Shown here in pieces: positions 61,127-64,000 of a stretch of DNA of 64,000 nucleotides (within the stretch, counting starts at the first letter, position 1; every line of letters begins with the position of its first letter). Below the pieces are notes generated by a model. It had not been told where the DNA came from. It searched no databases and saw only the letters and a program-made list of their open reading frames with translations. This stretch comes from Colletes latitarsis (lineage: Eukaryota > Arthropoda > Insecta > Hymenoptera > Colletidae). The stretch covers positions 2,976,001 to 3,040,000 of the forward strand of contig NW_027488379.1 in assembly GCF_051014445.1 (NCBI RefSeq). The letters are read 5' to 3'. The position numbers were made by a program, and so were the translations under genes.

Positions 61127-64000
61127 ATTTGCCCTCATCAGGCTCATACTTTCGCATATTTCTCATACTTCATGGCTAGATCCTGGGCTATTTCTGGATT
61201 GGATCACGTAGTAAGGTGGTACCACACTGAAACGTTCAATGAAACGTGGTCTGGATAAATATTTTAGAGGATAACGCATCTTAGGTCTGGGTTAGGTCTA
61301 AGATTTGCCCTCATCAGGCTCACAGTTTCGCGTTTTTCACATACTTGTTGAACAGATCCTGGGTTTTTTCTGGTTTGGATCCCGTAGTAGTGTGGTACCA
61401 CACTGAAACAGTCCATTAAACCTGGTTTCGCTCAATATTTTAGAGGATAACGCATGCTAGGTGTAGGTCAGGCCTGGTTTTTTCACTCATCAGACTCATA
61501 CTTTCGCATTCTTCACATACTTGTTGAACGGATCCTGGGTTTTTTCTGGTTTGGATCACGTAGTAATGTGGGTCCACACTGAAACATTCAATTAAACCTG
61601 GTTTCGATCAATATTTTAGAGGATAACGCAAGTTAGGTCTGGGATAGGTCTGGGATTTGCCCTCATCAGGCTCATACTTTCGCGTTTTTCACATACTAGT
61701 TGAACAGATCCTGGGTTTTTTCTGGTTTGGATCCCGTAGTAGTGTGGTACCACACTGAAACAGTCCATTAAACCTGGTTTCGCTCAATATTTTAGAGGAT
61801 AACGCATGTTAGGTCTAGGTCAGGCCTGGTTTTTTCACTCATCAGACTCATACTTTCGCATTCTTCACATACTTGTTGAACGGATCCTGGGTTTTTTCTG
61901 GTTTGGGTCACATAGTAATGTGATACCACACTGAAACATTCAATTAAACCTGGTTTCGATCAATATTTTAGAGGATAACGCAAGTTAGGTCTGGGATAGG
62001 TCTGGGATTTGCCCTCAACATGCTCATACTTTCGCGTTTTTCATATACTAGTTGAACAGATCCTGGGTTTTTTCTGGTTTGGATCCCGTAGTAGTGTGAT
62101 ACCACACTGAAGCATTCAATTAAACCTGGTTTCGATCAATATTTTAGAGGATAACGCAAGTTAGGTCTGGGATAGGTCTGGGATTTGCCCTCAACATGCT
62201 CATACTTTCGCGTTTTTCATATACTAGTTGAACAGATCCTGGGTTTTTTCTGGTTTGGATCCCGTAGTAGTGTGGTACCACACTGAAACCGTCATTAAAC
62301 CTGGTTTCGCTCAATATTTTAGAGGATAACACATGTTAGGTCTAGGTTAGGTCTGGGATTTGCTCTCATCAGGCTCATTCTTTCGCATATGTCTCATACT
62401 TGATGGCTAGATCCTGGGCTTTTTCTGGATTGCATCACGTAATAACGTAGTACCACACTGAAACAGTCAATGAAACCTGGTTTCCATCAATATTTTAGAG
62501 GACAACGCAAGTTAGGTCTAGGTAAGGCCTGAGATTTTCACTGATCAGACTCATACATTCGCATTCCTCACATACTTGTTGAACTGATCCTGGGTTTTTT
62601 CTGGCTTGGATCACGTAGTAATGTGGTACCACACTGAAACATTCAACTAACCTGGTTTCGATCAATATTTTGGAGGATAACGCAAGTTAGGTCTGGGATA
62701 GGTCTGGGATTTGCTCTCATCAGGCTCATTCTTTCGCATATTTCTCATACTTGATGGCTAGATCCTGAGCTTTTTGTGGATTGCATCACGTAGTAATGAA
62801 GTACAACACTGAAACAGTCAATTAAACCTGGTTTCCATCAATATTTTAGAGGACAACGCAAGTTAGGTCTGGGATAGGTCTGGGATTTGCCCTCATCAGG
62901 CTCATACTGTCGCGTTTTTCACATACTTGTTGAACAGATCCTGGGTTTTTTCTGGTTTGGATCCCGTAGTAGTGTGGTACCACACTGAAACAGTCCATTA
63001 AACCTGGTTTCGCTCAATATTTTAGAGGATAACGCATGCTAGGTGTAGGTCAGGCCTGGTTTTTTCACTCATCAGGCTCATACTGTCGCGTTTTTCACAT
63101 ACTTGTTGAACAGATCCTGGGTTTTTTCTGGTTTGGATCCCGTAGTAGTGTGGTACCACACTGAAACAGTCCATTAAACCTGGTTTCGCTCAATATTTTA
63201 GAGGATAACGCATGTTAGGTCTAGGTCAGGCCTGGTTTTTTCACTCATCAGACTCATACTTTCGCATTCTTCACATACTTGTTGAACGGATCCTGCGTTT
63301 TTTCTGGTTTGGATCACGTAGTTATGTGGGTCCACACTGAAACAATCAATTAAACCTGGTCTTTATAAATATTTTAGAGGATAACGCATGTTAGGTCTGG
63401 GATAGGTCTGGGATTTGCCCTCATCAGACTCATACTTTCGCACACTTCACATACTCGTTGAACAGATCCTCTGTTATTTTCTGGTTTGGATCACATAGTA
63501 ATGTGGTACCACACTGAAACAGTCGATTAAACCTGGTTTCGATCAATATTTTTGAGGATAACGCATGTTAGGTCTAGGTTAGGCCTGGGATTTTCACTCA
63601 TCAGACTCATACTTTCGCATTCTTCACATACTGGTTGAACGGATCCTGGGTTTTTTCTGGTTTGGATCACGTAGTAATGTGGGTCCACACTGAAACAATC
63701 AATTAAACCTGGTCTTGATAAATATTTTAGAGGATAACGCATGTTAGGTCTAGGTTAGGCCTGAGATTTTCACTGATCAGACTCATACTTTCGCATTCTT
63801 CACATACTTGTAGAACGGATCCTGGGTTTTTACTGGTTTGGATCACGTAGTAATATGGTACCACACTGAGTCATTCAATTAAACCTGGTCTTTATAAATA
63901 TTTTAGAGGATAACGCATGTTAGGTCTGGGATAGGTCTGGGATTTGCCCTCATCAGACTCATACTTTCGCACACTTCACATACTCGTTGAACAGATCCTC
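61127..64000 (+). repeat. Family B super-repeat, copy 3 (cut by window end)
   Basis: 55360 recurs at 60993, and 56511 at 62144, at offset 5,633. One extra monomer with gcatgctaggtgtagg at about 63.02 kb raises the offset to 5,809 (57718 to 63527). The copy continues beyond the window. Confidence 0.87.

Larger units (their letters stand above)
48958..64000 (+). repeat. Satellite family B array (right of retrotransposon copy 2)
   Basis: Continuation of the family B monomers after the second poly(A) tail. 48972-50389 holds variant monomers with two near-identical copies of a two-monomer block (about 49400-49620 and 49755-49980). From about 50390 the array is built of 5.1-5.6 kb super-repeats. 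No gene is seen on either strand, and the short minus-strand frames reflect the repeat. Confidence 0.96.

Noticed and set aside
41791..63742. Minus-strand 62-89 residue frames in family B (MRYPLKYLSRPGL type)
   Set aside because: Same reason: periodic with the monomer, no domain, no upstream signals, and copies break wherever a single base differs.
1..64000. CRISPR array or phage/bacterial repeat system
   Set aside because: The whole 176-bp unit repeats with no unique spacers. The LINE with poly(A) tail and target-site duplications shows a eukaryotic genome.
1..64000. CENP-B box in the satellite
   Set aside because: TTCG words are frequent, but none seen is followed at the right spacing by the A..CGGG pattern of the box.
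38990..64000. Genuine telomere array
   Set aside because: TTAGG occurs only about twice per 176 bp and is embedded in unrelated sequence. There is no pure (TTAGG)n run.

Overview
The window is almost entirely satellite DNA: head-to-tail monomers of about 176 bp, roughly 345 of them by length, with no ordinary host gene, tRNA or rRNA visible. The only real coding sequence belongs to a GC-rich non-LTR (LINE-type) retrotransposon that has inserted twice. The RT and C-terminal CCHC motifs fit the R1 clade (R1/TRAS/SART/Waldo relatives), which is typical of arthropods. An arthropod, probably insect, pericentromeric or centromeric heterochromatin block is the best guess. Species cannot be told from this sequence.

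Layout. (1) 1-34672: satellite family A (diagnostic text 'ggttgcgattaat', 'gccggttatgtctcgg'), containing a ~7 kb tandem duplication (about 4.08-10.94 kb and 10.94-18.18 kb), a 1,049-bp higher-order repeat near 19.4-21.1 kb, and a mosaic duplication of 20.0-24.1 kb into 24.6-29.1 kb. (2) 34673-37319: retrotransposon copy 1, 5'-truncated, with the whole RT domain, a C-terminal zinc knuckle, a 3' UTR, a 22-A tail and a 13-bp target-site duplication. (3) 37320-38870: family A resumes. (4) About 38856-38871: a switch inside one monomer, in register, to family B ('ggtttcgatcaatattt', 'cgcatgttaggtctagg'). (5) 38871-64000: family B, interrupted at 48532-48957 by a 426-bp 3' fragment of the same retrotransposon with its own 14-bp target-site duplication. 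From about 50.39 kb, family B is organised in 5.1-5.6 kb super-repeats (29-33 monomers), two complete and one running off the window end.

Most interesting signal: the retrotransposon RNA looks like an almost continuous chain of local hairpins, both in the RT coding region and in the 3' UTR. Two 16-bp stems, one 15-bp stem and several 8-13 bp stems are present. RT motif A (the SLD tip), motif B (PQG) and motif C (YADD) each coincide with a hairpin, and the YADD codons form an apical loop. The 3' UTR holds ten consecutive stem-loops, including a GNRA tetraloop. Most differences in the second genomic copy fall outside stems. Secondary signals are precise empty-site paralogues for copy 1, a dyad in each monomer whose GTGG/CCAC arms persist while the two central bases vary, and duplications that change length in whole-monomer steps.
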